Position numbers and translations under genes: made by a program
Source: Flavobacterium succinicans LMG 10402
Lineage (GTDB): Bacteria; Bacteroidota; Bacteroidia; Flavobacteriales; Flavobacteriaceae
NCBI RefSeq assembly: GCF_000611675.1
Contig: NZ_JATV01000007.1
Coordinates: 111,197-175,196, forward strand
Length of the DNA stretch: 64,000 nucleotides
Direction of reading: 5' to 3'
Shown here: piece by piece, positions 52,984-64,000 of the stretch
Layout: every line of letters starts with the position of its first letter
Numbering within the stretch: the stretch's first letter is position 1
The notes under the pieces: generated by a model
What the model saw: only the letters and a program-made list of their open reading frames with translations
Told to the model about the DNA's origin: nothing
Database searches by the model: none

Positions 52984-55485
52984 TTAGCTCTTTCTTCTTT
53001 TGAAGAATTTATAAATTTCAATCCAAAAGACTGCAATTACAGCTACCAGAGTACACCATCCAATTTGAAGTAAAGTGATTTTTTCGAATAAGAAAAATTT
53101 AGATAATGGAGGAATAAAAAGCAGTAAAGTTGTAATGAAAAGCGTGATTCCGATGATGAGCACTACAAGATTATTTTTGTATTTCCAAGTTGTTAGCACC
53201 GAATAGTAAAAAGAGCGATTGGCTAATGTCAAGAACACATTCGAGAAAATCAAGGTCAAAAACACCATAGTTCGAGTGCCACTTTCACTATACTGATTGG
53301 CTATGGCAAATTGGTAAATGAACAACAATCCTGCGGTTATCCATAGTCCTTGAATTAAGCTAATGGTGATTTCTTTCCAACTGAAAAAAGTGGTGCTCAA
53401 TGGTCTTGGTTTTTGTGTCATCAAATTGTCTTCCATAGGCTCATTCTCATAAATGATAGAGCAGGTGGGACCCATAATCATTTCTAAGAAAATGATGTGG
53501 ACTGGTGAAAATATATTGGGATACATCCATCCCAAAGCTAATGGAATAAGCACGATTAAAATGATAGGAATATGGATAGAGATAATGTAGCGAATGGCTT
53601 TTTTGAGATTCATATAGATTTTTCTTCCCATAGCAATGGCGTCGGTCATTTTAGAAAAATCATCGTCAACCAAAATTAAATTCGCGGCTTGTTTGGCAAT
53701 TTCTGTCCCTTTTTTGCCCATAGCAATTCCGATGTGTGCTGATTTTAAAGCGGGTCCATCGTTTACTCCATCACCAGTCATAGCTACAATTTGATTATTG
53801 TCTTTTAGCGCTTGAATGATTTTGAGTTTAGCCTCAGGAAACATTCTAGTAAAAATAGTAGTTTCCATTACTTTCTCTTTCAATCTAGCTGGACTCATTT
53901 GCATTAGTTCGTTTCCATTGAGTATTTTTTCAGGGTTTTTAAAGCCAATTTGTTGAGCAATCGTAGCGGTGGTTTCGGCATTATCACCTGTGATTATTTT
54001 AACGGTAATTCCGGCTTTATAAAAAGTTTCTAAAACTGCTTTGATGTTCTTTTTTGGAGGGTCATAAAAAGCAACAAGACCTTTAAAATCTAGTTCAAAC
54101 TCTTGCTGTGTTTTAGGGAAATTGGTTCCGTTAAAATCGGTTGTCCCAACGCCTAATACTCGAAATCCTTTTTTGGTCATAGCGAGAAAAGCCGTGTTGA
54201 TTTTTTCTTTCTCAGTTTCAGATAGTTTAGAACAGGCAATAATGGCTTCTGGTGCTCCTTTTGTTGCAATAATTCGATGTCCTTCTTTGTTTTCGAATAC
54301 ATGTGTCATCATGGGTGGTTTGCCACTCAAAGGATATTCGTGTATCATTTTATATTGAGGACGTTCGTCAGTTGCAATGGAAATGGTGTAGGCGTCATGC
54401 AATGCTATTTCCATAGGATCAAACGGAATGGGTTCACTCGCCCACATAGCTGCGTTATTTAGTTCTTGTTTTTTGGGGTTTAAGTTGGAATGAGTTGCTG
54501 TAACAGTTGTGGCATCAAGAGTGAACCATTCGGCAAGACTCATTTTGTTTTCGGTGATGGTGCCTGTCTTATCGGTACAAATTACGGTGGCGCTTCCTAA
54601 AGTTTCAACTGTTTTGGTTTGTTTTACAATAATTCCCATTCGAAGTAGTCGCCAAGCACCAAGTGCCATAAAAGTGGTAAAAGCTACTGGAATTTCTTCT
54701 GGGATGATACTCATGGCAAGCGTTAATGCTTTAAGCAAACTGTCTAAAATTAGCTTTGAATTCCAATAGTTGATTCCCCAGACAATGATAAAAGCAACCA
54801 AACCAATCAAAGAAATATAGGTGACAAAATTGCTAATTTGAATTTGTAATGGCGTTTTTTCTTCGACGATGTTGTCTAGACTTTTTCCGATTTTTCCTAA
54901 TTGTGTTTGACTTCCAATGGCGGTAACTTGGCAAATAGCCAGTCCACTTGCGACTATGGTTCCTTGATACACTTGTTTGTTTTCGGATTGTTCATTTTTT
55001 GATACCGATAAAGATTCTCCAGTTAATATGGATTCATTGACCGAAAAGTCATTGGATTGGATGATGATTCCATCGGCGGGAACAAAAGTGCCTTCTTCCG
55101 TCTGTATAAAGTCGCCCAAAACAATTTCTTCACTCGGAATCTCAACAACAATTCCATTCCTAATGACTTTACTTTTGGGTTGTGTTAATTTAGACAGCGC
55201 TTCAATGGCATTTCTACTTTTTGATTCTTGGTACAAGGAAATGGATACGACCAAAATAATAGCCAAAAGCATAAAAATTCCATTATTATAATCTGCAGTT
55301 ACAAAATACACACTCGTAGCGGTGAGTAATAATATGAACATAGGCTCCTTAATCAATTCGAAGAGCGAGTGCAAAAAGTTGTTTTTTTGTTGATGTTCGG
55401 TTGAATTGGCACCGTTTTTTGTTCTAGAGGCAATAACTTTTTCTGAAGAAAGCCCTTGGATAGAGGTTGAACTGGATTCGAACAT
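52984..55485 (-). CDS. Cation-translocating P-type ATPase
   Basis: An 833-residue ion pump of the P2-type layout. Actuator motif SILTGESLSVSKNEQ, phosphorylation site VICTDKTGTITENKM with the catalytic Asp, nucleotide-binding KGAPEAIIACSKL, and hinge AMTGDGVNDGPALKSAHIGI are all intact. In helix 4 the sequence is SIIPEEIPVAFTTFM: PEEIP replaces the PEGLP of calcium pumps, so calcium is plausible but not assured. Ten membrane helices are likely, including the four C-terminal ones. There is no N-terminal heavy-metal domain, so copper or zinc export is unlikely. Single gene on its strand. Confidence 0.92.
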   Translation of the reverse strand: MFESSSTSIQGLSSEKVIASRTKNGANSTEHQQKNNFLHSLFELIKEPMFILLLTATSVYFVTADYNNGIFMLLAIILVVSISLYQESKSRNAIEALSKLTQPKSKVIRNGIVVEIPSEEIVLGDFIQTEEGTFVPADGIIIQSNDFSVNESILTGESLSVSKNEQSENKQVYQGTIVASGLAICQVTAIGSQTQLGKIGKSLDNIVEEKTPLQIQISNFVTYISLIGLVAFIIVWGINYWNSKLILDSLLKALTLAMSIIPEEIPVAFTTFMALGAWRLLRMGIIVKQTKTVETLGSATVICTDKTGTITENKMSLAEWFTLDATTVTATHSNLNPKKQELNNAAMWASEPIPFDPMEIALHDAYTISIATDERPQYKMIHEYPLSGKPPMMTHVFENKEGHRIIATKGAPEAIIACSKLSETEKEKINTAFLAMTKKGFRVLGVGTTDFNGTNFPKTQQEFELDFKGLVAFYDPPKKNIKAVLETFYKAGITVKIITGDNAETTATIAQQIGFKNPEKILNGNELMQMSPARLKEKVMETTIFTRMFPEAKLKIIQALKDNNQIVAMTGDGVNDGPALKSAHIGIAMGKKGTEIAKQAANLILVDDDFSKMTDAIAMGRKIYMNLKKAIRYIISIHIPIILIVLIPLALGWMYPNIFSPVHIIFLEMIMGPTCSIIYENEPMEDNLMTQKPRPLSTTFFSWKEITISLIQGLWITAGLLFIYQFAIANQYSESGTRTMVFLTLIFSNVFLTLANRSFYYSVLTTWKYKNNLVVLIIGITLFITTLLLFIPPLSKFFLFEKITLLQIGWCTLVAVIAVFWIEIYKFFKRRKS

Positions 55486-55634
55486 GATTATAATTAATAA
55501 GTGTTGTTTTTAGTATTGAAAAAAGTAGCTCCAAGTTTGTTAGACAATGCAATTTAAATAATTAATAGTGGGTTTGTCTGTTTTTTTGCTTAAGATTGTC
55601 TATATTTGCACGCAATTCAACTAGAAATTGCACC

Positions 55635-57107
55635 ATGAAAGCACACAATTCCAAGATTATCGGTGAAGGTTTAACTTACGATGATGTATTATTAGTTCCA
55701 AATTACTCCAGCGTTCTTCCTCGCGAAGTGAGTATTCAATCCAAATTTTCAAGAAACATAACTTTAAATGTGCCTATTGTATCCGCAGCTATGGATACAG
55801 TGACCGAAAGTGCTATGGCTATTGCTATGGCTCAAGAAGGAGGTATTGGAGTGTTGCACAAAAACATGACGATTGAGCAACAAGCAGCCAAAGTACGAAA
55901 AGTGAAAAGAGCTGAGTCAGGAATGATTATCGACCCTGTTACTTTGCCTTTGACTTCTACGGTTGCCGATGCTAAAATGGCTATGAAAGAATATGGTATT
56001 GGAGGAATTCCAATCGTTGATGAAAATAAAATTCTAAAAGGAATTGTGACCAACAGAGATTTGCGTTTTGAAAAAAATAGTTCAAGACCTATTGTTGAGG
56101 TAATGACCAAAGATAATTTGATTACGGTTGCTGAAGGAACTTCTTTAGAACAAGCTGAAGTGGTTTTGCAAGGTCATAAAATCGAGAAATTGCCTGTAGT
56201 AAATGATCAGTACGAATTGGTGGGTTTGATTACTTTTAGAGATATTACTAAGTTGACTCAAAAACCTATCGCTAATAAAGATGTTTATGGTCGTTTACGT
56301 GTAGCAGCAGCCATTGGTGTTACTGGAGATGCAGTGCAAAGAGCAGAAGCTTTAGTTCATGCTGGAGTAGACGCTATCATTATTGATACTGCTCACGGTC
56401 ATACTCAAGGAGTGGTTAATGTATTAAAAGAAGTAAAATCCAAGTTCCCACAAATTGATGTTATTGTTGGCAATATTGCAACACCAGAAGCAGCTCAGTA
56501 CTTGGTAGAAAATGGTGCAGATGGTGTAAAAGTAGGTATTGGCCCTGGTTCGATTTGTACGACTCGTATTGTAGCGGGTGTAGGTTTCCCTCAGTTTTCT
56601 GCAGTGCTTGAAGTTGCTGCTGCTATCAAAGGTTCAGGTGTACCAGTAATTGCTGATGGAGGAATTCGATATACAGGAGATATTCCTAAAGCTATTGCCG
56701 CTGGAGCGGATTGCGTAATGTTAGGGTCATTATTAGCAGGTACCAAAGAATCGCCTGGTGAGACTATTATTTTTGAAGGAAGAAAATTCAAATCTTACAG
56801 AGGAATGGGTTCTGTTGAAGCCATGCAAGAAGGATCGAAAGATCGTTATTTCCAAGACGTAGAAGACGATGCGAAGAAACTAGTTCCAGAAGGAATTGTT
56901 GGACGCGTACCATATAAAGGCGAGTTGAACGAAAGCATGCAACAATTCATCGGTGGACTTCGTGCAGGTATGGGATATTGCGGTGCAAAAGACGTTCCAA
57001 CTTTACAAGAAACAGGTCGTTTTGTTCGCATCACGGCAAGTGGAATTAATGAAAGTCATCCTCATAACGTAACGATCACTAAAGAGGCGCCTAATTATTC
57101 TAGATAG
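55635..57107 (+). CDS. guaB: Inosine-5'-monophosphate dehydrogenase
   Basis: A protein of about 490 residues. The start at 55635 gives [20 protein letters not shown]; a -7 box TATATTTG at 55601-55608 places the transcript start close to it, ruling out the upstream frame. The TIM barrel is interrupted by two CBS domains (about residues 95-205: [39 protein letters not shown]). The catalytic Cys is in [15 protein letters not shown] and the flap in [15 protein letters not shown] dehydrogenase makes XMP, the rate-limiting step of GTP synthesis. No guaA is next to it. Followed by a strong terminator. Confidence 0.97.
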   Translation: MKAHNSKIIGEGLTYDDVLLVPNYSSVLPREVSIQSKFSRNITLNVPIVSAAMDTVTESAMAIAMAQEGGIGVLHKNMTIEQQAAKVRKVKRAESGMIIDPVTLPLTSTVADAKMAMKEYGIGGIPIVDENKILKGIVTNRDLRFEKNSSRPIVEVMTKDNLITVAEGTSLEQAEVVLQGHKIEKLPVVNDQYELVGLITFRDITKLTQKPIANKDVYGRLRVAAAIGVTGDAVQRAEALVHAGVDAIIIDTAHGHTQGVVNVLKEVKSKFPQIDVIVGNIATPEAAQYLVENGADGVKVGIGPGSICTTRIVAGVGFPQFSAVLEVAAAIKGSGVPVIADGGIRYTGDIPKAIAAGADCVMLGSLLAGTKESPGETIIFEGRKFKSYRGMGSVEAMQEGSKDRYFQDVEDDAKKLVPEGIVGRVPYKGELNESMQQFIGGLRAGMGYCGAKDVPTLQETGRFVRITASGINESHPHNVTITKEAPNYSR

Positions 57108-57790
57108 TATAGTTTTACTTTTTCTGTAAAGAGTATAGAAAAAAGCAAAAATAGTATTCCCTTCAAAATGCATTGAAATTCGTTTCAATGCATTTTTTTT
57201 ATTTGGAAGTTATTTTAACCTTGTCTATTAGAAGGTTAGTTTTAGTGGATTAGTTACAAATTATAGGGACTAGATTTCAAATTGTTTTGTTGTTGGAGTT
57301 GGTTTTTAAAAATGCAATATATTTTTCCGCTGTGTTTTTTTAAGGCAGGAATGCTTTATTTTTTTTCTTTTTTAAAGTCTGGAATTGTTATAATGATTGT
57401 GATTTATATTTTATTAAAAAGAAAGAATATTCTTCATTAAAATTATTGTTTCCCTTCTTTTTTATTCACAATTGTTTACTACAATTTTAGTAGTAATTAA
57501 CATGTCTAATACTATGTGAAATAAGTTATTTAACATGAAATATTTTAGTCTTATGAAGTTGATAAAGTGTATTTCATCGATTAAATGTGTAGTATATCGA
57601 TAAAAGCATGCGATTTGGTTAATAATTAATGATTTAAAGCAATTTTAAAATATTAATATTTATTTTTGCGCCGCCAATTAAGTATTTTAAATATTTTAAC
57701 ACAATAAACATTGTTAAACATTGTGTTGATCTTTCTTTTAAATCATTGTTTTGGTTAAAATGCTAATACTAAGGATAATATCATTTAATT
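57108..57790. other. Long intergenic region with inverted repeat before the adhesin gene
   Basis: Apart from the guaB terminator (57165-57200) this 683-base AT-rich region has no gene that I can support. A -7-like TATTTTTG lies at 57661-57668 but no TTG is found at the right distance before it. An inverted repeat, AACACAAT (57698-57705) and ATTGTGTT (57720-57727), lies in what would be the leader; the loop contains AACATTGTTAAAC. The leader would be about 115 bases. Confidence 0.6.
57165..57200 (+). terminator. Intrinsic terminator of guaB
   Basis: AAATGCATTGAAA and TTTCAATGCATTT pair perfectly around the stable tetraloop TTCG and are followed by a T-run. Confidence 0.92.
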
Positions 57791-60700
57791 ATGCCAAAAA
57801 CTACTTTTTCGCTCAAGAGAATTTTCTTTTTTTCTCTTGTTTTTCTTTATCAAACCTTTTTATTTTCTCAAGTTGCAAACAATGTTTTATGGTTTAAGGG
57901 GGATAAGGGGGTAAATTCTCTAGCTGGTGTTCCAGCAACAGGAACAACTCTTACTACTTGGTACGATCTGTCGGGAGGTACCGCTCAAAATGGAGTGGCT
58001 GCCACAAAGCATCCAGGAGAAAATGCTGAACCTCCTCTGCCAACGATGCCAACCTATCGTTATGATGCAGGTAATAATAATATCAATTTTAATCCGGTTG
58101 TTCAATTTGTTAATAACGTGGGCGCGGGTAATGCCGTACAGATGAGTACACCGGCATTAAATAACCAAACCGTTTTTGTTGTTTTTAAAACTGCGGGTGT
58201 AGGTTCTAGTCAATACTCTACGGGATTGTTGTATGGTGGTGATATTTCCGACCCTAGTGGTAGTTCTGCGACTACTAATTCGGATATGTCTTTGGGAGTG
58301 CCTTCTACCGGAAGACTTTCTTTTGGTGGAGGATCTGAAGGCGATTATTATAACCCAGGCGATTTTAATTTGCTTACATTGCCTTCGATAGGGGTTTTAA
58401 AAAGAAATGTCGCTGGTGAAAGTTCAGTTACTTATAGCTTGTATGCAAATGGTTCTACAGATGAGGCAGTGGTTAATATTACAAATACTGGATCAGGTAG
58501 ACCATTGCCTTCTATGGTAAGGTTGGGAAAACATTTTTCGGCAGACCCTAGTAATCTTTCGTCAGAAGGTAAGTTGAATGGTTTAATCGCTGAAGTTTTA
58601 GTTTATGATAGAGTTCTAACAGAGGTAGAACGAAAAACTGTAGAGTCCTATCTTGCCATAAAATATGGGGTAACCATTACTGGAGGTACCGATACATTGG
58701 GTGCTACTGCGGGAAATGTATCTTATAGTTATGTAAATTCAGCAGGGTCTGATGTTTGGACATCAAATGCAACTTATAAATATGATGTCTTTGGATTAGG
58801 GCGTGATGATCTTTATGGATTGAATCAACGCATTTCAAAAAGTATAAATAACAACACAATATTAACCGTTTCTACCAACTCGGATTTAACTAGTTTAAAT
58901 CTGGATGCTGCCCGAACTGCCATAAACGGCGATAAAGAATTTATGCTTATTGCCAACAACACGGGTAGTGCTGCCCTTCCTGTACAGCAAGGAACAGAAT
59001 TGCCATCTTCAATTTCCACTAGATTAAATAGGGAATGGAAAACGCAGTTAAGCAATACGGATGGTAGTAATATCTCAAATGTAAGTTTGAATTTTAATCT
59101 TACTGGGATCACTTTAACGGGTGCTACCGCTTCTAATTTGGTTTTGTTGATTGATACCGACGGTAATGGAGACTTTACGACAGGTACAGTAACTAGAGTA
59201 CCAGTAAGTTCTTTTGTTGGTAGCCAAGCTGTATTTAATAACATTACCTTCAACTCTGGTGATGTGTTTACTTTGGGAGTTTCTTCGTGTGTAAATCCAG
59301 CGGCTCCAATAATAGGGACAATTACTCAGCCTACTTGTGCTTTGGTAACAGGAAGTGTAGAATTATATGGTTTGCCAACTACTGGAACTTGGACCATTAA
59401 TCCAGGAGGAATTACGGGAACTGGCACTACAAAAACTATAACGGGTTTAGTAGCAGGAAATACTTATTCTTATACGGTTGCTAATTCGGGAGGTTGTGTT
59501 TCTGCTGCATCTGCCAATGTGGTTGTAACTTCGAATCCTGCTTTAGGATTAGATACAGATGGTGATGGAATTTCAAATGCCTGTGATTTAGATGATGATA
59601 ATGATGGGATTTTGGATGCTTTAGAGAATGATTGTATTCCTTCATCATCGGTTGTTATTAAATCAAGTGCTTTTGAAAACGCCGTTGTTGGTGTAGGTAT
59701 TCCAAAAGGTTCTTTTTCTGGAGTTACCGGTACAGAAGGTTTTTTGGAAGGATATAATTCGGATCCAGATAATGCTAGCTCTTCTTATTCGGGAATTTTT
59801 GCTAATGTAGCTGGTTATAATGGGGCACTTACCAATGTTGCTCTTGCCAATAGAACTGATTTTGGTGATAATCTAGCAATGTCCTCCTTTGTAGTCTATA
59901 AAGGTTTAAATCTTTATGATGGAGCTAAATATACTGTAGAAGGCGATTTTTCTTTGTTTCAAAGTGACGGTTCTAATAATAATAATGAATTTGGAACTGC
60001 ATTAGGTGCTTCAGGGCAAGATTTCGTTTGGGCAGATGACTATGTAGGTGCTCCAGATGCTGTTTTTATATATGGTCACTCATCTTCAGATACAAATAAT
60101 ACAATGGCGCCGTTAATTAGAGAGCCTAATTCAGCTTTGTCTACTATTAGTGTTCCTTCAAGAGTAGCAGGATGGTTTCATCAAAAAACATCATACTATA
60201 TAAGACCAAATGCTTCAGGGATTTTAACCCTTTACGCTGATAATGAGTCTTATAGATACTCTGTTGCTGGTGTTCCAGAGACTTCATATACTGCTAATGG
60301 AATTAATTTTGGTCCTGCTAGTAATTATCCTTGGTTGTCCAATGCAGCTATAGGTGTTTCGTTTGATGAATACACGGATAATATTATAGTTTCAAAAGGA
60401 ACTTGTGTTACGGCTATTGATACAGATGGTGATAGTATTCCAGATTATCTAGATCTTGATACAGATAATGATGGTTGCCCAGATGCTATAGAAGGCGCAG
60501 CTAATTTTACAGGTTCGGATCTTGTTACTTCAACTATTTCTGGAGGTAATGTAGGAGCAACATCTGGTACATATAATTTGCCTATTAAAAGTAATTTAGG
60601 TAATGTTGTCAATGCTAATGGGGTGCCGACTAAAGCTGGCTCTCCTCAAGCTCTTGGAGATAGTAAAAATCCTTTAGTTAATATTTGTTGTCCTCCTACT

Positions 60701-63700
60701 GCGGGAGCAATTTCAAAAGACGAAATAATATGTAATTCAGGTAACCCAGCAGCCTTTACTAGCACTACAGATGGTACAGGATTCGGAACTATCAGTTACC
60801 GTTGGGAGAGCTCTGTAAGTCCATTTAGTACTTGGAATACAATATCAGGAGCTACTTTAGCAACTTATGATGCGCCAACAGGTTTAACTGCAACCACTCA
60901 ATACCGACGTATAACCGTTTCTACTTTGAATGGAGTAGATTGTGAATCAGCAGCGGCAGCGTTTGTGACAGTAACCGTAAATGCGTTGCCAGTAGTGGCA
61001 GCCATTGCAGGAGGAGCTACTACGGTATGTGTTGGAGCAACAACAGCTGCATTCACTAATACAACAGCAGGCGGAACTTGGACTATTGCAAATGGAACAG
61101 GAACAGCAACAATCAATGCCTCAGGAGTAGTTTCAGGAGTAACGGCTGGAACAGTAACGGTAGAATATACGGTTACCACTTCAGGATGTTCAACAAAAGT
61201 AACAACGCCTTTAACTATAAATGCGTTGCCAGTAGTTGCAGCCATTGCAGGAGGAGCTACTACGGTATGTGTTGGAGCAACAACAGCTGCATTCACTAAT
61301 ACAACAGCAGGCGGAACTTGGACTATTGCAAATGGAACAGGAACAGCAACAATCAATGCCTCAGGAGTAGTTTCAGGAGTAACGGCTGGAACAGTAACGG
61401 TAGAATATACGGTTACCACTTCAGGATGTTCAACAAAAGTAACAACGCCTTTAACTATAAATGCGTTGCCAGCTAAACCAACTGCCTCTGCAACTTTGCA
61501 ACCAACTTGTGCTGTAGTAGCTGGAACAATAACCATAACTGCTCCTACAGGTGTAGGTATGACTTATAGTATTGATGGATCAACTTATACCAACACTACT
61601 GGAGTATTCAATTTGCTTGCTGCTGGAACTTATTCAGTAACAGCTAAATCAAGTGAAGGTTGTGTTTCTTTAGCATCAGATCCTATTGTTATCTCAAATG
61701 TTATATGTGCACAAGACGATACTATTTCAGGTGGTAATGGAACGACAGGAACATCAAATGCAGGTAATGTATTAGGTAATAATCCAACCAATCCAGATAC
61801 CTTAAATGGGACCGCAGTAGTTATTGGTTTAGTAAACCTAACGGTAACTACACCAGCAGCTCCAAAAGTACTTGGAGAACCAGTACCAAGTATTGATGTT
61901 GCGACAGGACAAGTAAGTGTACCAACAAACACACCAGCAGGAGACTACACAATTGTATATGAGATTTGCGAAAAATTAAATCCAACGAATTGTGAATCAG
62001 CTACCGTAACGGTAAAAGTTGAAGCTCCAACAATAGTTGCACAAGACGATACTATTTCAGGTGGTAATGGAACGACAGGAACATCAAATGCAGGTAATGT
62101 ATTAGGTAATAATCCAACCAATCCAGATACCTTAAATGGGACCGCAGTAGTTATTGGTTTAGTAAACCTAACGGTAACTACACCAGCAGCTCCAAAAGTA
62201 CTTGGAGCACCAGTACCAAGTATTGATGTTGCGACAGGACAAGTAAGTGTACCAACAAACACACCAGCAGGAGACTACACAATTGTATATGAAATTTGCG
62301 AAAAATTAAATCCAACGAATTGTGAATCAGCAACCGTAACGCTAACTGTTACTGCACCAACGATCGATGCCGTAACCGAAACGACTGTAGTTATCAACGG
62401 CTTACCAGGAGGAACTACAGCGACTTTGTTAGCAAATGATACAGTAAATGGCAATCCAGTAGTGATTGGAACGAATCCAGGTCAAGTAACATTAACTTCA
62501 GTAAATGTTCCTTCAAGATTGACTTTGAATGCTGATGGTACAGTAACTGTTGATCCTAATACTCCAGCAGGAAACTACAATGTTGAGTATAAAATCTGTG
62601 AGGTGAATAATCCATTAAATTGTGATATTGTAACCAGTATTGTTGTTGTTGGAGTGGCAGAAATAATTGCAAAAAATGATGAAATTACAGTTGATAATAC
62701 CATAAAAGAGGTTAAGTTTAGGCCATTCAATTCGGATTATGGAAATGGATTTGACACACTTGATGGTAAGTCAATTACTTTTGATCAAATTACTGTTACA
62801 GTAACAGATATAGTGTTACCTGGTGGACAAAGTTTTCCTGTTCCAAAGGTTGATAGTCTTACTAAAGAAATTGTAATTCCAGCAAGTGTACCAGCAGGAG
62901 TTTATACCATTTTCTATACGATTTGTGAGAAATTAAATCCAACGAATTGCTCTGATGCAACTATAACCATTACGGTTAAAAACCCAGTAGTTAAAGCTGA
63001 GGATGATATTTTACCTACTGTAATTGGAACAATTGGTTCATCAAATGCTGGAAATGTATTAGAAGCTAATTCGACTAAGTTTGATACAATTAATGGAGTT
63101 TCAGCTACTACTAGTTTAGTAAATATTTCGATTGTAAGTCCAGCATTGCCTGTTGTGAATGGAGCATTGGTTCCAGTTTTGAATACAACAACCGGTAATG
63201 TAGAAGTTCCAAAGAATACACCAGCTGGTATTTACACTATAGCATATTCTATTTGTGATAAAATCAATCCAACAGTTTGTGATGAAGCTATAGTTACAAT
63301 AAAAGTTGCTGCAATTGAGGCTGCAGATGATGGATTATATGAGATGGAAAGTTTGTTTGACAAAACTATAGCTAGTGTGTTGTTGAATGATACTCTTGAT
63401 GGTGTTGTTTTGACTCCAGAAACGTATAATACCATTACTTTAACTCCTATATCCGTTCCAGCAGGATTTACGTTACGTAATGATGGATCAATAGAAGTGA
63501 AGAAGGGAATGCCAGCCGATACTTATACTATCGTATATGAAATTTGTACTAAAAAATCTCCTATTGTTTGTGATCAAGCCACAGTCAGAATCACAGTAGT
63601 AGCACCTATAATTACAGCAACCAACGACGATTACAGCAACCAACCTATTAATTCATCCAAAGGAGCTGTTTTAGATGTTTTAGTTAATGATAGAATAAAC

Positions 63701-64000
63701 AACGGATCGGTTAATTCAGTTCAAGTAGTAGTGAGTATTGTTGATAGTAATGGAGTAGCAGGCGTAAGTGTAGATGCACAAGGAAAAATCACTATTCCAG
63801 TAGGCACACCGGTTGGGACATATGTTTTAACGTATAGTATTTGTGATGTCATTAATCCAAACAATTGTGCTACGGCAACAGTAACTATTGTAGTGAAAGA
63901 TCCGTGTGATTTTGATGACAGTGATAGTTCTTGTGATATTTTAGTTCACAATGCATTTTCACCTAATAATGATGGGGATAATCAAGTCTTTACTATTGAT
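57791..64000 (+). CDS. Giant secreted repeat adhesin with T9SS type B sorting domain, 3' end cut
   Basis: The frame is open for 2070 codons to the window end. A signal peptide ([18 protein letters not shown]) leads into an N-terminal LamG/DUF8202-like region ([43 protein letters not shown]) to about residue 300. TSP3-like calcium repeats occur at about 587-615 ([20 protein letters not shown]) and 877-905 ([20 protein letters not shown]). Two 80-residue near-identical repeats (60981-61460) follow, then at least seven modules of 100-110 residues each ending in YxICxxxNPxxC. The last codons, [18 protein letters not shown], are the start of a T9SS C-terminal (gliding-motility-associated, type B) sorting domain. 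Probably displayed on the surface for adhesion. Confidence 0.92.
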   Translation, partial: MPKTTFSLKRIFFFSLVFLYQTFLFSQVANNVLWFKGDKGVNSLAGVPATGTTLTTWYDLSGGTAQNGVAATKHPGENAEPPLPTMPTYRYDAGNNNINFNPVVQFVNNVGAGNAVQMSTPALNNQTVFVVFKTAGVGSSQYSTGLLYGGDISDPSGSSATTNSDMSLGVPSTGRLSFGGGSEGDYYNPGDFNLLTLPSIGVLKRNVAGESSVTYSLYANGSTDEAVVNITNTGSGRPLPSMVRLGKHFSADPSNLSSEGKLNGLIAEVLVYDRVLTEVERKTVESYLAIKYGVTITGGTDTLGATAGNVSYSYVNSAGSDVWTSNATYKYDVFGLGRDDLYGLNQRISKSINNNTILTVSTNSDLTSLNLDAARTAINGDKEFMLIANNTGSAALPVQQGTELPSSISTRLNREWKTQLSNTDGSNISNVSLNFNLTGITLTGATASNLVLLIDTDGNGDFTTGTVTRVPVSSFVGSQAVFNNITFNSGDVFTLGVSSCVNPAAPIIGTITQPTCALVTGSVELYGLPTTGTWTINPGGITGTGTTKTITGLVAGNTYSYTVANSGGCVSAASANVVVTSNPALGLDTDGDGISNACDLDDDNDGILDALENDCIPSSSVVIKSSAFENAVVGVGIPKGSFSGVTGTEGFLEGYNSDPDNASSSYSGIFANVAGYNGALTNVALANRTDFGDNLAMSSFVVYKGLNLYDGAKYTVEGDFSLFQSDGSNNNNEFGTALGASGQDFVWADDYVGAPDAVFIYGHSSSDTNNTMAPLIREPNSALSTISVPSRVAGWFHQKTSYYIRPNASGILTLYADNESYRYSVAGVPETSYTANGINFGPASNYPWLSNAAIGVSFDEYTDNIIVSKGTCVTAIDTDGDSIPDYLDLDTDNDGCPDAIEGAANFTGSDLVTSTISGGNVGATSGTYNLPIKSNLGNVVNANGVPTKAGSPQALGDSKNPLVNICCPPTAGAISKDEIICNSGNPAAFTSTTDGTGFGTISYRWESSVSPFSTWNTISGATLATYDAPTGLTATTQYRRITVSTLNGVDCESAAAAFVTVTVNALPVVAAIAGGATTVCVGATTAAFTNTTAGGTWTIANGTGTATINASGVVSGVTAGTVTVEYTVTTSGCSTKVTTPLTINALPVVAAIAGGATTVCVGATTAAFTNTTAGGTWTIANGTGTATINASGVVSGVTAGTVTVEYTVTTSGCSTKVTTPLTINALPAKPTASATLQPTCAVVAGTITITAPTGVGMTYSIDGSTYTNTTGVFNLLAAGTYSVTAKSSEGCVSLASDPIVISNVICAQDDTISGGNGTTGTSNAGNVLGNNPTNPDTLNGTAVVIGLVNLTVTTPAAPKVLGEPVPSIDVATGQVSVPTNTPAGDYTIVYEICEKLNPTNCESATVTVKVEAPTIVAQDDTISGGNGTTGTSNAGNVLGNNPTNPDTLNGTAVVIGLVNLTVTTPAAPKVLGAPVPSIDVATGQVSVPTNTPAGDYTIVYEICEKLNPTNCESATVTLTVTAPTIDAVTETTVVINGLPGGTTATLLANDTVNGNPVVIGTNPGQVTLTSVNVPSRLTLNADGTVTVDPNTPAGNYNVEYKICEVNNPLNCDIVTSIVVVGVAEIIAKNDEITVDNTIKEVKFRPFNSDYGNGFDTLDGKSITFDQITVTVTDIVLPGGQSFPVPKVDSLTKEIVIPASVPAGVYTIFYTICEKLNPTNCSDATITITVKNPVVKAEDDILPTVIGTIGSSNAGNVLEANSTKFDTINGVSATTSLVNISIVSPALPVVNGALVPVLNTTTGNVEVPKNTPAGIYTIAYSICDKINPTVCDEAIVTIKVAAIEAADDGLYEMESLFDKTIASVLLNDTLDGVVLTPETYNTITLTPISVPAGFTLRNDGSIEVKKGMPADTYTIVYEICTKKSPIVCDQATVRITVVAPIITATNDDYSNQPINSSKGAVLDVLVNDRINNGSVNSVQVVVSIVDSNGVAGVSVDAQGKITIPVGTPVGTYVLTYSICDVINPNNCATATVTIVVKDPCDFDDSDSSCDILVHNAFSPNNDGDNQVFTID
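60981..61460 (+). repeat. 240-bp tandem duplication inside the adhesin gene
   Basis: Bases 60981-61220 and 61221-61460 agree at 239 of 240 positions as far as I can read; the difference is at 60997 (g) against 61237 (t). The unit encodes 80 residues and keeps the frame. Each copy carries an Ig-like segment with [20 protein letters not shown]. Confidence 0.95.
61708..62340 (+). repeat. 330-bp-period tandem duplication inside the adhesin gene
   Basis: Bases 61708-62010 and 62038-62340 differ at only three positions (for example a at 61878 against c at 62208); after that the copies diverge. The period of 330 bases equals 110 codons. Each copy encodes a module ending in [19 protein letters not shown]. 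More divergent copies follow to the end of the window. Confidence 0.95.

Noticed and set aside
60898..61536. 212-codon minus-strand frame of repeated sequence in the adhesin
   Set aside because: It is the complement of the tandem repeats; the plus strand has a continuous frame with signal peptide and sorting domain.
61630..62262. Minus-strand frames of 100 and 105 codons that resemble each other
   Set aside because: They repeat only because the plus-strand coding repeats do. No start signals or independent evidence.

Overview
The window is a stretch of chromosome from a member of the Bacteroidota, most probably a Flavobacterium or close relative. The evidence is the low G+C content, promoters of the TTG-N17-19-TAnnTTTG type, DUF4290, DUF5686, DUF5723 and DUF4199 proteins, a TonB-dependent receptor with a carboxypeptidase-like N-terminal domain, type IX secretion adhesin features, type B L31, a long NusB and a PUR-family protein. 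I see no tRNA, rRNA, CRISPR array, insertion sequence or prophage. Nearly all genes look intact; only the first gene (YqgE) and the last (giant adhesin) are cut by the window edges.

Layout. 1-5 kb: YqgE (partial), HU, then AAA ATPase, recQ and fmt on the minus strand. 4.8-8.3 kb: DUF493, DUF4290 and murA, then a cation diffusion facilitator preceded by an unusual heptamer-repeat array. 8.3-14.5 kb: DUF5686 outer-membrane protein, aroQ, three small beta-barrel proteins and a XerC/XerD-type recombinase. 14.5-18.5 kb: PAS histidine kinase, then a minus-strand cluster coiled-coil protein, zapA, a 6S-like RNA and rny. 18.6-24.5 kb: M23 peptidase, TonB receptor, lipoprotein with two calcium-loop-like segments, a structured intergenic element and a DUF2971 gene. 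24.5-29.7 kb: an ABC exporter, phosphohexomutase, membrane glycosyltransferase and DUF4199 protein in one direction. 29.9-33.3 kb: rpmE2, a GlmU-like protein and an ABC-F ATPase. 33.4-37 kb: TolC, HlyD and ABC-2 permease efflux operon. 37-43.7 kb: a secreted Arg/Pro-rich protein, a cyclophilin-FKBP fusion, CsaA-like tRNA-binding protein, two hydrolases, a PUR protein and a second ABC exporter. 43.9-57.1 kb: leucine dehydrogenase, nusB, yajC, a Lys/Ala-rich protein, pepT, pyrD, HMG-CoA lyase, a lipoprotein with a DUF5723 barrel, a P-type ATPase and guaB. 57.8-64 kb: a giant secreted repeat adhesin open at the window end.

Most of the window is housekeeping: envelope building (murA, M23, glycosyltransferase, ABC exporters), nucleotide and amino-acid metabolism (guaB, pyrD, aroQ, leucine dehydrogenase, HMG-CoA lyase), RNA processing (rny, nusB, 6S) and cell division (zapA). 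The parts most worth a second look are: (i) MurA with aspartate where the classical catalytic cysteine sits; (ii) two intergenic arrays of degenerate 7-bp units (TTAGnnn/CTAnnnn), one of which supplies the ribosome binding site of the CDF gene; (iii) two structured intergenic elements (23649-23782 and 41349-41422); (iv) the 6S-like RNA between zapA and rny; and (v) very recent internal tandem duplications (240 bp and about 300 bp) in the adhesin. I did not find an unmistakable new multi-gene system.
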